33,680 nt of DNA from Hysterium pulicare CBS 123377 (GCA_000467715.1 AJFK01001047.1:1-33680), one strand, 5' to 3'. Positions 19,999-31,997 are shown, numbered from the stretch's first letter. Program-made: numbers and translations. Notes: generated by a model from the letters alone, not told the origin.

Positions 19999-21631
19999 TC
20001 AAGCAACCCCCTCGCTCTTCCTCTTCCTATCCCTCTTCTTCGGCGCCGGCGTCTCCTTCTCAGCAGCAATAGCCGGCGTCTCATCCGCCTGCCTCGTACT
20101 CCGGTTATTCTTCTTCTTCTTTCCGTCCTCCGGACTCGGCTCCTTAGCATCAGCCTTAGCCTCCGTAGGCGCTGGCGCATCCTTCTTCTTCGCCTTCTCT
20201 TTCTTGCTCCCTCCTTTAGCAGGCGTAGGCGCTTCGACGGGCGTAACACCAGGAGGCAGGATGGCCGTGGCTTTCATGGCGCTTGGGAGAGGAATGGGGA
20301 CGTGGCTGGCGCCGGTACCAGAAGAATGGTTGGGAGGGGCCGGGGCAAGGGGAACGGGAGCGGAGACGCCGTTGGTAGTAGCTGTTTTCTGGCGCTTGTT
20401 GGGACGAGGTGTCTTAGCGGCTGGAGGCGTTGGAAGCTTCTTGACTGGAGAAGGGGCTTTGGCTGCGATGGCCGAGTCGTCTTCGCTCTCTTCTGAGGCC
20501 TCGGCGTCGGTATCTAGAGCACCGGCTTCGGCTTCGTCAGATGCTTCTTCGTCATCGTGAAGGGCTGCTACCGACACACCGGTGACAGCGGTGTAGTCTT
20601 TCATGGCTTCTTTGTATTCTTCCATGCTGCGGCGGTAGGAAGCTTTCCAAAGCTGGGAGGGAGGTTAGTATCATGGGGGTTTTGGAAATGTGTAGAGAAT
20701 TGGTTGAGACAGGAGACGGAGACGGGAAGAAGGGCAGAGACGAGCTCAATTGAGCTTCGGGAGAGGCACTGAAAGACATGTTTGTCTGTGTAAGGGTAAG
20801 TAAACATACCTCTTTCTCAGCTTCGTCCATTTCATTCCAACGCCTCGTCACCTCAAGATTGACAGCATTCGGCTCCAACTTTTGACCTTCCTGCAGACCC
20901 CTCTCAAGGTCTGCCCTGACAATGGGTCTAGCATGCTGCCCATACAAGAAGGCGGCGGTAAGGGGACGCTTGGGCGCATTAGGATCTCTCTCCTTCTTCT
21001 CCCTCTTTCTCTTGCGCTTCGACCCATCAACCACAGCAGTAGTAGCAGCAGGAGCGGGCGCAGCATTACCAGAAGCACCCTCACCGGCGGTGGAGGCAGA
21101 TGCCATGTTCAATTGGAGGGAGTCGAGTGCGCCAGATTCGCCGGCAAGGATCGAGGAAGTATGGTTCATGTAGGCGCGAAGGAGGTCATTGATGCCGGAT
21201 TGGACATGTTGAAGACCATTTTGAAGGCTGGTGAGTGCGACGACGACCTGGCGGGGCTCTATGTTAACTTCAGGTACATTGATGAAGGCCTCGAAGGGGT
21301 AATGTAGCATGTCAAGCAATTGGGGTTTCATGGCTGGGAGCTGACGCTGTTGAGGCGGCATTTCTCAGTCATGGTTCAGTGAGGATGAGATAGAAGTTCA
21401 AGGCAATGGGTATAGGGTTGTTTGGGACAAAGCAATGGCAATGGGTGGATGTTAATAAGAAGGAGCTATGGTACGATAGGCGCATCGTGGTAGCGATGGG
21501 TTGATGTCGAAGACGCGGCGAGATGATGGAAACATAAAATAGTGAAAACGTACCGAGTCCCTTGTGCGTGTGAACTGCTCAATAGAAATCATGAGCTCCG
21601 CCTTTTCCTCTTCTTTCTTTTGTTTAGCCAT
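19999..21631 (-). CDS. HMG-box nuclear protein (389 aa, three exons)
   Basis: Model: complement(19999..20652, 20810..21247, 21554..21631). The 306-nt first intron has donor GTACGT, a GTTAAC branch and acceptor CGCCAG. The 157-nt second has donor GTATGT, a perfect TACTAAC branch and acceptor CCCAG, and cuts the HMG box. Residues 1-26 (MAKQKKEEEK...) join to a VVVALTSLQ helix with a following AYMNHT motif, then a basic linker (GSKRKRKREKKE), then one HMG box at about 114-192 (DPNAPKRPLTAAFLY ... EVTRRWNEMDEAEKE LWKASYRRSMEEYKEAM). After it come an acidic Ser/Glu/Asp stretch and Lys/Ala/Pro-rich tails, with a basic PAPKKRDRKRKSE end that may be nuclear targeting. HMG boxes of this NHP6-like kind bend DNA with little sequence preference; role in chromatin is inferred. 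The domain is certain; the exact start of exon 2 is likely. Confidence 0.85.
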
Positions 21632-23193
21632 CTTAACAGACGGTAAGCTTGCAAGACACCGTATGTTGGAGATGATGGACGATGAAGGGTGCGCCCGAAG
21701 TGGTGAAGGGCCAGGCGGGTGGTGGGCGAAGAGACGCTGAAGAAGCGGGTGTAGGAAGGGAAAAGATGGTGGTTGGGGCGAGGGGAAGAGGCTGTCTTTT
21801 AGCGCCCCCTCGCTGTTGATTTGGCGTGTCTGCTCGCCGGATCACGGGGGATGCAACTGGCTGCCTAGGCTCGCGCAATCCCATCCCCGATTCCCCAAAA
21901 CTCGGCCAACAATAAAACCAGCGACGCCCATTTGTCCTTTCCAACACCACCCCGACACGCACAAAAATGGCGGCTTGCAGGCGTGGGATAATGGCTGCTA
22001 GCCAGCTATGCGGAGGGAATAGACACCGGGGCTGGCACACCTTTTCGCTCCTCGTTCGGCTGCTGGCTGTCCCATGTCATTTGAAAGCGAAATTCTTAAT
22101 GCATACTATTTTTATTTTTGCAATCGACCGAGACGCTGTTCTTATCTTAATCATCGTGAATTCGTGTGGAAAGCTCCCTACAACTGGCCTTTTGCTTTGG
22201 AAGGCCGCACAATACTACTTTACCAGCCCCTCGCAAAAGCAGCGAGAGGCGTCACCTACAGTTGCGATGATGAGTCGCGAAGACGTGGCCCCCCAAGAAC
22301 CTGCTGTGTCCCCCAGAAGTGTCAACACGCGAGCCACCCCAAGCAAGGCCAGACGCTTACTCTTTCAAACAGTGGCTAACAAGGCCCAACCATGCCCCTC
22401 AAGCGGTGGCACAACAGCGTCTTCGCGGCCCTTTCACTCAATCACCCGCTCTTTGTCGGGCACCCAACAGCCTATGGGCGCGTCCAATGCCGCCAATCTC
22501 AAGTAGTCACCTCGCAGTCTCAACCGCAACTCGAGGAATACAAAGGCATCATATGCCATTTGAATGTGTAAATGTGTACACCTTACCCTCGTCCAAGAGC
22601 AAAGAGCAGCCTCTCTAATTGGCAAATGCCTGCGTCATGTTTCGTTGTAGGAGCATTAGACTTTCCTACTGATCTCAGCCCCTGCTTTCTACTCCGAAGG
22701 AAGCATTCCTCCGAACTGTCTGCTTCTTGATGTGCTTTACTTCAAATCCAATTCCTGGATAAGGCTATAGACATGTCCACCTTCACTATTCTTCAAAGAT
22801 AACCAAGACCCTCTTTCCTTTCAATGCCAACGCACGCCAAAGACAAAAGCATACATTCATTACCCTCTATAGAACACGATCACCAGCCATCTTACCCCTA
22901 TCTACTATCTCCCTTGTCCATGAAGCTCATAGACAATTAACAGAAAAGGCTAATACGAACGCCTCGATCCTCGTGGGGGAATAGCTCGTTTTCCAGAGTA
23001 GCAACAAGCTGGATTCATCTAATCCCATACCTAATGCTAACGCAAACCGAAACGGTCGTAAGCTTCATAGCCATCATAACAGCATACTTGTTCAGGCCTG
23101 CAAGATGTCCCAAAATCGACATCTCACAAAACCCGAATCCATAATCATCAAGTCGTCAAATCGCCAAATTGCCAGCCCATAACCACCTCAACC
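21632..23193. other. Intergenic: HMG-gene promoter and 3' flank of the dsRBM gene
   Basis: About 21700-22030 is GC-rich and probably promoter. Plus-strand frames are open over 21967-22506, including 79 codons from an ATG at 22267 rich in Ser, Thr, Pro and Arg, but no domain, splice pattern or neighbour supports a gene. From about 22620 to 23190 the sequence is plain and AT-richer, and nothing is recognised. Confidence 0.5.
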
Positions 23194-24988
23194 CTACACC
23201 TCCATCTCTTTCCCATCTCCAGCCTTCCCACCCGCAAGCTCCCCTCCCAACCCCTCCAAAAACTCATCCGCCTGCCTCTGAACACTCTCCTTATCCCCCT
23301 TACCAGCCTGCTGAAGCCCCGACAACGCCTTATTTCCCCACTCCTCCCTCTCCCTCTTCACCTCCTCCAGATAGCCCAGCGTCAACCGCGCACATTCCTC
23401 CTTGGCTGCTTTCTTGCCGAATACGTTTCGCACGGCGCCGTGGGGGCCTTCGTGCTTGCCCATGTCTTTGAAGTAGCAGGCTAGGGAGTTGAAGCCTGGG
23501 GCGCGCGGGTCGGGGTCTGAGTAGCGCCATTCGGGGGTTCCGAGGCTGAGGAGGGTTGAGAGGGCTGGGTTGGGATGATTAGTGTTGAAGTGGGCTTTAG
23601 ATGTGGTGGCGGGTGGTGCAGTTTGATGGAGAGATTTAATGGAGTTGGAAGGTCTTTGAAAGGTATAGAATAGAATGGAATGGAACGGAGGGATTGGACT
23701 CGAAGTGTGGAAGAAGAAACAGAAAGGATGAAACATATGAAGGAGGATACATACCAGCAACCTGGGAGGCGAATGACTGCGCGGGGGAAACGGAAGCAGC
23801 GGCACCATTTCCCTTGCTATTGGGAGTATTTGGTACTTGAGCAGGTCCCTTCTTCTTCTTTCTGATAGATCCACCCGTCTCGGACAAGAGACCTCGCTGG
23901 CGGAGCCATTCGACCACCTCCTTAGCCGCGTTCTGGCGAGCTAGTTTCTTGCCTAGGAAGAGCTTGTCTTGTCCACCGAAGGGCAGGTCAGGACGTTGGG
24001 AGATAGTCAGTTCGCAGAAGAAGGACGAGCCTAATTGGTATTCCGCGTAATTTGGCTGAGGTTGGTCGACGGAGCGTTGATATTCTATAGAGCATGTTAG
24101 TTTGTAGGTCCCAATAAGCTGATGTAGGCAGAAGGCCTGAGGCATAGATGCTGGGCAAAGAGAGAGCACATTAGAGCCTCTTATCCCTCTCAAACCCCAT
24201 TATCTCGATGATATGAAAAACTTACCAAGTAGAATGCCCGTCCAGTTCTCCTCCGGTTCCTTCTTGCTAGGATTGGCCTCCTCACCCCCAATATTCTCAA
24301 CTTTTCCCTTCGCCGTCTTTCCAGGCCTTGAAACCTTCCCCTCTGCTTCCAACTTCTTCAAGATCTCCAAAGCCATTCCACTAATCTTCTCTTTCGCATC
24401 CCGCTTCGCGGCATAACGGCCCGTATCCTCAATAGCCTGATCCAAGAACGAGCACTTCGCACTCCATCCCGTCTCAGAACCGCCGTCAAAATCGAAATCA
24501 GGATACGGTACACCCAAAGCCTGGCATTTCTCGAACAACGCAATAGTCTGCGTAGAGGTGCGCGTACCGAGCGCGACTGGTGTAGGTGGACCTTTCGCCG
24601 CCTCTTTCTTCTTCGAAGAGGCCTTCCTCGCCTCTTGCTGCAGTCTAAAATTCTCCTGCGCCTCCGCGTGGATCTTCTCGAACTCCTCAATACTTAGGAC
24701 ATTGTGGAATGTCTCTTCCTCAGCCATCTGATCGTCGCTGTTGGCGGGGTTGGACGCGTCCGATGTTGAATGCGGGGCACGCGTTTCGACCTCCATCGTC
24801 AAATCCTTAGAGCTATTTTCTCGCTGTGATGAATGGGGAGTAGACGAGGAAAGAGGCCTTGAGTGGAGAGAATCGGCGGAGAAAGATGAAGGGTGAGAGG
24901 AAGAAGGAAGGGTTTGGGCAGGTGTTTGGTTAGGTTTGTTCAAGGGGCCTTGCTGCGGGACGATGAGGCTTTGCAGCAGATCGGCCAT
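23194..24988 (-). CDS. Protein with three dsRNA-binding-like domains (487 aa, three exons)
   Basis: Model: complement(23194..23564, 23755..24084, 24226..24988). The 141-nt intron has donor GTAAGT, an AACTAAC branch and acceptor TATAG. The 190-nt intron has donor GTATGT, an ACTAAT branch and acceptor CCCAG. Phases agree, giving 488 codons with stop. After a disordered Ser-rich ~140 residues, three alpha-beta-beta-beta-alpha-like units follow: about 147-216 (LFEKCQALGVPYPDF ... AAKRDAKEKISGMALEIL), 248-325 (PNYAEYQLG ... LGKKLARQNAAKEVVEWL) and 367-440 (WRYSDPDPRAPGF ... FGKKAAKEECARLTLGYL). The K-x-A-K/R-x-x-A-A/K signatures are double-stranded-RNA-binding motifs. There is no RNase III, helicase or deaminase domain, so this looks like an RNA-binding adaptor. 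Action in small-RNA or dsRNA pathways is inference only. Confidence 0.8.
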
Positions 24989-25446
24989 GTTTGTGACCTG
25001 ATACGGGTTTGCTGCCTGCTGAGTGTAAGCTAACAGAAAAAGTGATAACAGTTGCTTTGGGTAAGTAGGGTTGGGTCTTATATCAAAATAAGGATGAGAC
25101 AGTGATTCAATGCGACTACCCGTCTCTTATGTGATAGCTATATCAGCGTTTGGAAGAGACGGTAAGGTGAAGCAGCTGTGCCGTGCTTAGCCATGTAGCC
25201 ATGGTCATAAGTGAAGGGAAAGGAGATGTTCAGTCTCAGAGTGAGAGGTGAACGAGGGACGTCAAACGGTTCCTTCCGCCTTTCTATTACAAAACAACAC
25301 TACCACATTACCATCATTAATAGGCAATTCCGAATCTCCAATCTACGAATACAATCATTCTCGTAACGTCATTACCATAGTGATACTCCAACACCCCCAA
25401 TCTAACGCCTGACCGTAAAGGATCATACCAGTTCAACAGGAGATGA
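24989..25446. other. Intergenic: dsRBM-gene promoter and TEA-gene 3' flank
   Basis: The 458 bases between two minus-strand genes include several short GATA-like and pyrimidine-rich patches. No ORF with domain features or RNA gene is seen. Confidence 0.6.
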
Positions 25447-27892
25447 TTAGAACCCAAATAGCGCCCTTCCAACCTTTTCCCTATTACCCACTTCACCCAA
25501 ACCCAAAATAGCTCCATGGCCCTGCTCCTGTGACAGTTCTCCATCTTTCACCCCTCTCCCCACGCCAACTGTCGAGTGCTCGGTAAACGGGCTCTGCAGC
25601 TTCCATAATCCCGTCTCCACCTGACCGTCATGAGTATTACCATGAGAACCGATATCAGGTCCATGCATATGGTTACCCAGGTCTCCGTGTGGAACAATCC
25701 CAGCATCCAGCCCATCCATTCGCTCCAGCAATTCCGGATAAGGCCAAGGACGGTTGGAATAACCGCCCATGCTCACACCTAAGCCCATATCTCCGAATGC
25801 ACTGGGATCAGTATGCGTGTGATCGAGTCCAGCGAGTGCGTGGAGGGGGTTCAGAGGGTTCGCATGGGTGCTATTGAAGTTCTCATAGACTCCCAAGCTG
25901 ATAGCTGGCTCGAGACAAATGTTGATATGGCCACCCGTGAAGTCGATATCATTTACGTTATCCATATCTTGCGGATGAGATATTGAAGTGTCTTGCGAGT
26001 GCGCAAGGCTTGGTACTGAATGTGTCGCTGACAGATCGGTCGAAACGCTGGGCGCGGATGCGGAATGTGGCTGTGAAAAGTCCTTGGAGCTATCGAGACC
26101 AATTGTTGATATGTGGTCAAGATTGAATGACGGATGCTGATGATGAAACGGTTGAAGAGGGAATTGTAAAGGCAGGTTACTATAGTTTGAGTTCAGTTGA
26201 GTTTGTGGTTGAGTTATGGAAGTAAATTCTTTCAGCCTATCCATGTCTTCCGACTTGTTCCACTGTAGCGGCTGGATGAGAGTAGAGAACCTCACACTGC
26301 GCCAGGTCGTCTTGCCGCCTTCCTCACTGGACCTTGCCTGGTTGAAGCGCCACAGAATAGTGAGAACACACTTTTGGTCCTTGGTGTCAGCCCGCGTAGC
26401 GTAGAGCTCTTGCACAGCAGTTAGGAACTGGAGGTTTTGCCTGATATGCGAAAGTTTCATCTTCTGAGCTTGCTTGTTTAGCGTGCGAGCTTCTCTTAGC
26501 TGTTTACTCAAGAAGCTCATTCGAAGAACCCAGAAAGAGCTGCCGAACGGGACGCTGAGGCCGCTATGCTCCGAGTCGTAATCGAAATTCGTCAAACTTT
26601 CTTTCGGATCGACTTTTCCGTTATCGTAGAAGCGTGTGCGACATTGGAAGTCGTTGTACGCGCCGAGATCGCGCTTACTCTTCATCTCGAATGAGACAGA
26701 GAGTTCAGCACCTGAAGGTAGGTTTTCCTCCATCAACTGAATGGACGCATCACAAACAATAACCTCTCGGTTTTGCCACTCTTCGACTTTGAGGAAGGAA
26801 AGTTCGGGAAACTGTTTGTGCCACTGTCGGATGTCATGGACATGTATATCTTCAAGTTTTGGATGTTCGGCGAGCTGAGTAAAGGTATGGATCTCCTTTT
26901 TGCTTCTACCGTCTTTCGCATCCACACGCACGTACATCCCAAACTGGACCGGTGCATACGGGCTGAGACCTAAAGAAGCGGAGGAGAGAGTGGAGTTGGT
27001 AAGCATTTGAGGCGCAGTCAAGGGCCCACACCCTTGCCAGATGTTTTGTGCTGTTTGAGACGGCAGGTCGTACGAATGGTATTTGAGAACCCCTGTCGAG
27101 GGATCTTCGACGGCATGACGACTTCGTAGGAGACTCGCACTTGAAGATGCATGGCGCTGCTTTTTAGCAGAATCTTCTGCTGACATATGCTTCAATACTG
27201 TAAGTTGTCAGTAAGAGGCGAACCGTCGTATTGAATGAGACCGCCTTACTCTCTACGTGTTCTTTGAAGAACGGTTTAAGAACCTGGATATGACTCGACA
27301 CTTGTTTCCTCGTGCGAGAAACACCGGTATCGTTGTATATTGAATCCGCAATCAATTCATTTCGTCCACGAAGCTTTCCATTCAGCATGTGTTTTCTACG
27401 GCCCATGGGCGGCCATCTTACGAGAGCTGATACAGTTAGTAATTCGAAATGCTACCTATTGAATGTGTTATCCAAACCTCTAAAGAAAGCATATTCCATA
27501 TGCTCTGGCCATCTTTGATCTTGTTGCTTGGGGTCATTAGGGTCCTGCTTCTCTCGATATTTCCGATATGCTTCGCTTCGTTTGAGCCTATCCCAAAGTT
27601 TTGTAGCTTCATAGTTGACCTGATCCTCGGACCTTTCTCCATTTAACTGCGAAGTAATGTTCCCGTGAGTAGTGAAGTAAGTGCGTAATCCATTTGAGTA
27701 TAAGTTTTCCGTGGGTGATGACGGCGTATGCTTCCACGAAGTAGATAGATCAGTACCATAATAGTCTGTTTGTCTTCGGTTCCCTGAGCGCTCTTGTAAA
27801 ACTCGACTTGGAATGATGGGGTCCTGGAGGGAGCTCTCAGGTAGGGCTGGGGCGTTCGACGGCAGTACGCAGGACTGACGGCGTAACTCCAT
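25447..27892 (-). CDS. abaA: TEA/ATTS-domain transcription factor, AbaA/TEC1 family (780 aa, three exons)
   Basis: Model: complement(25447..27197, 27250..27426, 27478..27892). Introns of 51 nt (donor GTTTGG, TACTAAC branch, ATCAG) and 52 nt (GTAAGG, ACTGAC branch, TTACAG) both split the TEA region. Removing them restores the domain at about residues 124-205: [41 protein letters not shown] and the recognition-helix signature [16 protein letters not shown]. The length is close to Aspergillus AbaA (about 796 aa). The remaining part contains [26 protein letters not shown] and [18 protein letters not shown] blocks typical of AbaA orthologues, then a disordered His/Ser-rich tail. AbaA controls phialide and conidium differentiation in Aspergillus and Fusarium; TEC1 in yeasts controls filamentation. 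Which role applies here is not known. The upstream region carries an array of its own predicted binding sites. Confidence 0.93.
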
Positions 27893-28793
27893 TTAGTGTG
27901 GGAATGCTACGGCAGGAAAGAATGACAATCCGAGGTAAGAATGTCTGAGACCGGAGTATGTGCTAATGGAAGAAAATGCGAGTCAAGAGAAGGAACGTAG
28001 AGAGTTGAGCAAAAGAATGACCTGGTGGAAAGGAGGGAATGTGGATGGCGAGAAATGTGTGAGAGCATCAAGCCATGTTATAGCGAGTCTAGGCAACCAG
28101 TCAGGAGGGCAGGATTTACCTCTCAAGGCTACTCTGAGGTTACCGTTGATACGGACGACACAGGCGAAGGCACAGCGAAAGAACTTGCAATGAAATTAGC
28201 CTAACACACTCAGAACAGTTGATTCTACCGATGACTATCTCGCACTGTAATTACTTGTCATGGTTTTGATATTCATGGAATGTCAAGACTACTGTATTTG
28301 TGCTGGTTAGCAATAGCAGCAAGGGCCGGAAGACGTGCCGACTATTCGAGTGCTCTCTGATTGGAGAGATCTGAATACCATCCCAGGGATGACTGAGGCG
28401 TGGGAATGCTCTTACGATGAAGAATGTCAGCGAATGTAAACAGTAGATAGGTTACAAGCGCCAAAACGTCCTTGATAGACCAGCGTGTACGGAGTACGAT
28501 CGACGGCATCGTTTCGCGCTCGAGACAAGTGCAGCAAGGCAGCAAACGCGCGGAGGTGGGCGTGTGATTTAATCAAGACGCCATCACGGAGGCGACAAAG
28601 CCTCCTGTCGCGGCAAACCGGACTCACATGCGATCGTGTAAAGGGCGGACCGAACTTATCTATGTCTCAGTGAAATCTTGGAAAGTGGTGGGCCGTGAAC
28701 CTGGAAACGACCGCGTCCTTAGTAAGAGCAAGCAAGGGGCGAACCCAGGGGACAACTGATGGTGTCGCGCTGTAAATTATAAGGCTTGGAACC
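27893..28793. other. Upstream region of the TEA-factor gene / 3' flank of MRD1
   Basis: This 901-base stretch lies between the abaA start codon and the MRD1 stop codon. It carries the CATTCY array listed separately. One BrlA-type element (CAAGGGG, consensus MRAGGGR) is at 28733-28739, close to MRD1. A 77-codon plus-strand ORF at 27960-28193 has no domain. Confidence 0.6.
27901..28426 (-). promoter_or_regulatory. Array of eight CATTCY (TEA/AbaA) motifs, all in the gene's orientation
   Basis: On the minus strand, CATTCY occurs at 27901-27906, 27919-27924, 27938-27943, 28014-28019, 28036-28041, 28277-28282, 28403-28408 and 28421-28426. The first five lie within 150 bases of the abaA ATG. I saw none in the opposite orientation. 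Chance predicts about 0.3 on one strand in this length. CATTCY is the known TEA/AbaA binding sequence, and Aspergillus abaA is known to act on its own promoter. Autoregulation is therefore the likely meaning, though binding is not shown. Confidence 0.7.
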
Positions 28794-31646
28794 TTAGGCT
28801 TCTTCCAGATCATCATTCCCTGTGACGTTAAATTTCTTGCGTCCGCCTCCGGTGAGGCGTTGGAGAGCGACTTTGTTGACTTGCGAACCGACCTTCTCTT
28901 GCATCTTTTCGAGCTCCTTCTCTGCATCATCAGACCCAGCTTCGGCGAAATCCAGAACAAGGCGTCGGCCTAACAAATGCGTATTTCGAAGAGCATCCAT
29001 GGCATTTGCTGCTTCTCTCTTCGTGGTGAATTCGGCGAATGCGAAACCACGAGACTTGGAGTCGAATTTCTTAGGCACTCTCACAGAGCGAAGTTGACCA
29101 TATGGAGCGAACAACGCTCGAACATCTTTTTTCTATTATCCTGTCAGCAAGCGAAATAGTTTCAGTGCGAGAGGGAAGCATACGGAAGCTTCGAATGGTA
29201 GATTTTTAATGCTGATCTTTGTCCCCACGGCTTTCTTTGATGCATCTTCTTTGCGACGTTCCTCCGCTGCATCGACACCCTTGTGAGATGCTCTGATCTG
29301 TAGGCCGTGGCCATCTAAGCTGTATCCATCCATGGCGCGCATCGCTGCTTGCGCTGCTGCAGTTGATGTGAATTCGAGAAAGCCAAATCCCATCGACAGG
29401 ACGCCTCGCTTAGGGTCTACCTTCGTTTTAACCCTTGCGCTTTGAAACCCATCCAATGGAGAGAAGACCTCTCTGAGACGTTCTGTAGTTGTCGAAAAGT
29501 TGAGATTTCGTAAGAAGAGAGTAGCCGTATCAACAGATTCGGAAGCTGGCGCCTCTTGCAACAAGTCTCTGGCGGACAACTTCCCTCCATTCTGCTTCGA
29601 CTGCGCACTTTGCACGACGGCCAAAGGCTGCACACCTTCCTTGAACAGATCTTTGGGGGCCTTTTCAAGAAACAGTATCGAATCTTTGACCTTCCTATAC
29701 GCTAACGACTTGAATGCGGATTGACTCTGAGCGGAATTTGCAAACTCGACGATAGCCGTCATACCAGCAGGAGGCATCAATAACTGCTTCACAGTCCCGT
29801 GTTCCTCGAAGAGTCTCCGAAGTTCGTCCAAGCTTGTTCCATGCGGGATGTTCTTGACGAGAATAGCAGTATCTCCCTTGGCGCTTCTCTTGAATGCCTC
29901 GAGATCAACACCATGTTGTGCAAAGTAGGCTTTAGTCTCCGAAATGACATGAGTTTCCGCATGGGCTTGTTTCACTGCTGCGTCAGATGAGGTAGGGTCT
30001 AGTAGTTCTGCTTTGCTTATTCCCAAACGATCTGCTACCGAAGTCATTACAGCATCAGCCTAAAATCCAATATTAGTAGAGAATCCGCATAGGTAGAAAA
30101 TGCCGTACATTTAGGTAGAGAGAGTTCCAGTTGAACGTCGCGCTTGAAGCCTCTGCCTTCTTGCGAATCTCCTTCTGCTTTTTCAAAGGTAATTTGGAGA
30201 TTGCGAATTCATCAAGCTTCGAATCTCGTTTCGCGGCAGCAGGGATTATATGGAGAAGACGACCTTGAAATATGATTCCATCGTTTTGAGCATATGCTTC
30301 GACTGCATGCTCGGGGTCACTAAACTGGATATAGGCAAAGCCTTTGGCAGTCCCGGTACTGCTGCTCATAGGAACGTGTACCTGACCGAACACACCGTTA
30401 GTAAATGTGTGCTGCTCCAGAGATATGAGCTTCTTTAATGTCAAAGCGCCCTTGTTCAGAAAAGAGAAACATCTACTAAAATACTCTCCCTGGTAACATC
30501 ATTTGTAACATAAGATGTCCCTATCAGGATATTCATCACAGAAAAGGCAGCAGTGAGAAAGAAAACGTTAGGCTCACCTCTTCAAGAGTACCAAAGGAGG
30601 AGAATTGCGTTCGTAGATCTTCTTCGCTCGCGGCGTAGGGGAGGTTTCGAAGGAATAGCCTGCCCGTCCTGCGGATAGCATCCTCATCAGTATTGCTATG
30701 AGTTTCTACAGCTTGTTCTCGCTCTTGGTGTTCCTCAGGCTCGTCTTCAGCCCCTTTCTCGGGCTCTTCGGCGGAGTCGGCGTGGTCTGACTCCTCCACA
30801 ACGCTGGCAGGCTTTGGGAGATCCTCATCATCATCTTCAAGACCTAGGAGTCTACTTGTCCGGGAGCGTAACCAATCAGCATCTGTGACTGGACCCTCAC
30901 TTGGAATAGGTGCATCCTCGACTTCTTGAGAAGAATCAACGTTCTCCTTCGGCACTTCTACTTCCTTTGCTGATGGGGATGTGGTTTGGTGAACCGGTAC
31001 TTGTCCATCGATAATGCTCTCCTTGACAGTCTCAGAGGACTTCTTGGACGGTTTGGACTTTTTGGTAACGACTTGGTACTCGTCATCGCTATCCCCTTCC
31101 CGCGCAGGGGCCTCAGCCATAGGCTCATCTACCGGCGTGACAACAGTCTCCGCTTGCCCTTGTTCATTCGCCCAGCTCTTAGATTTTGCAGGCGGCTGCA
31201 TAACGGCCAAAAATTCCTTCAGCTTCGGGTCTTCGTCTAGCTTCTGTTCATCCCTCTTGCGCTTCAATGCATTCTCTTTAGGTGGGGGGACGTAATCGGT
31301 GTTTCTAGATGACGCATTCTTCTCCTTCTGCCGCTGACGTTGTGATTTGGGTAGATTTTCATCTGAAACCTTGATAGCATGTCAGAATTGAGAGGCTCAA
31401 CATGCAGGATGATCTACGCACTGCACGAGCAATTTCGACGCCTATCCTCGACATTCTAATGAATGACTTGTGGAAGTATTTGACAGCTTTCGCGGCGTCC
31501 TCAGGAGACTTGTATCCCACATATCCTATTCGGCGGTGTTGGAACAGTTTCGCGTCCGTCACGGTGAATTTAGCGAAATGCTTTCGAAATTCATCTTGGG
31601 TAAATGTGGGAGGGAGTCCTCGTACGAAGATTCGTGAGGATTCCAT
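28794..31646 (-). CDS. mrd1: MRD1, five-RRM ribosome-biogenesis factor (834 aa, five exons)
   Basis: MRD1 binds pre-rRNA and U3 snoRNA in the 90S processome and is needed for cleavage at A0-A2. Model: complement(28794..29132, 29184..30059, 30109..30381, 30578..31369, 31422..31646), total 835 codons with stop (yeast 887). RRMs: 1 at about 1-75 (RIFVRGLPP), 2 at 310-390 (GRLFLRNLPYAASEEDL), 3 at 494-565 (AILVKNIPHGTS), 4 at 609-690 (TLFLRNLNFSTTTERL) and 5 at 710-790 (KISIKNLPFEAS then RGFAFAEF). A long acidic linker sits between RRM1 and RRM2, and the block FNWNSLYLNADAVMTSVADR is characteristic of the family. Introns of 52, 196, 49 and 51 nt carry CTGAC, TTACTAAC, TACTAAT and GCTGAC branches. 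Intron 1 appears to end at CAAG rather than at the TTTCAG 7 nt later, which would shift the frame. It is divergent from LC8. Confidence 0.95.
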
Positions 31647-31997
31647 CTTGCTGTATCCTCTAGCTGGGGCCTGCTAGGTGTCGACGTTGGAAGCTGAGAG
31701 GAAGTGATACAAATCATTCACGGCGCGTCGATAAAGCCGAAAATTTCGAGGTCTGGGCGTCAAGCGAAAGGCGGTGACAGCGATTAGCGCAGACGTCAGG
31801 ATCAACCTGCGGCACTTGCGGCTTAAACCCACGCTTGCTAGGCATCATAAACCGCCGACGCCCGCATCGTCAACAACGACAAAAGAAAGACGAAGAGCAT
31901 ACAGAGACCGGAGCCGCAATCCAGGAGTATACACGGCCGGCCACCTATTCTTCTTCTTGAACTCTTCTCTTAGTCGTTTGACTGAACTCGTCAGTCA
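31647..31997. promoter_or_regulatory. Bidirectional promoter, MRD1 (-) / LC8 (+)
   Basis: Only 351 bases separate the two start codons, so the promoters and both 5' leaders must share this space. A pyrimidine-rich run TTCTTCTTGAACTCTTCTC lies about 40-50 bases before the LC8 ATG, as is common near fungal transcription starts. I see no TATA box at a convincing distance. Confidence 0.55.

Noticed and set aside
19965-20249. 94-codon Arg-rich minus-strand ORF
   Set aside because: Shifted-frame shadow of the Lys/Ala/Pro-rich tail of the HMG-box gene.
21967-22506. 179-codon plus-strand ORF upstream of the HMG-box gene
   Set aside because: Hydrophobic then disordered sequence with no recognisable pattern. 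The inner 79 codons look a little protein-like, but nothing else supports them.
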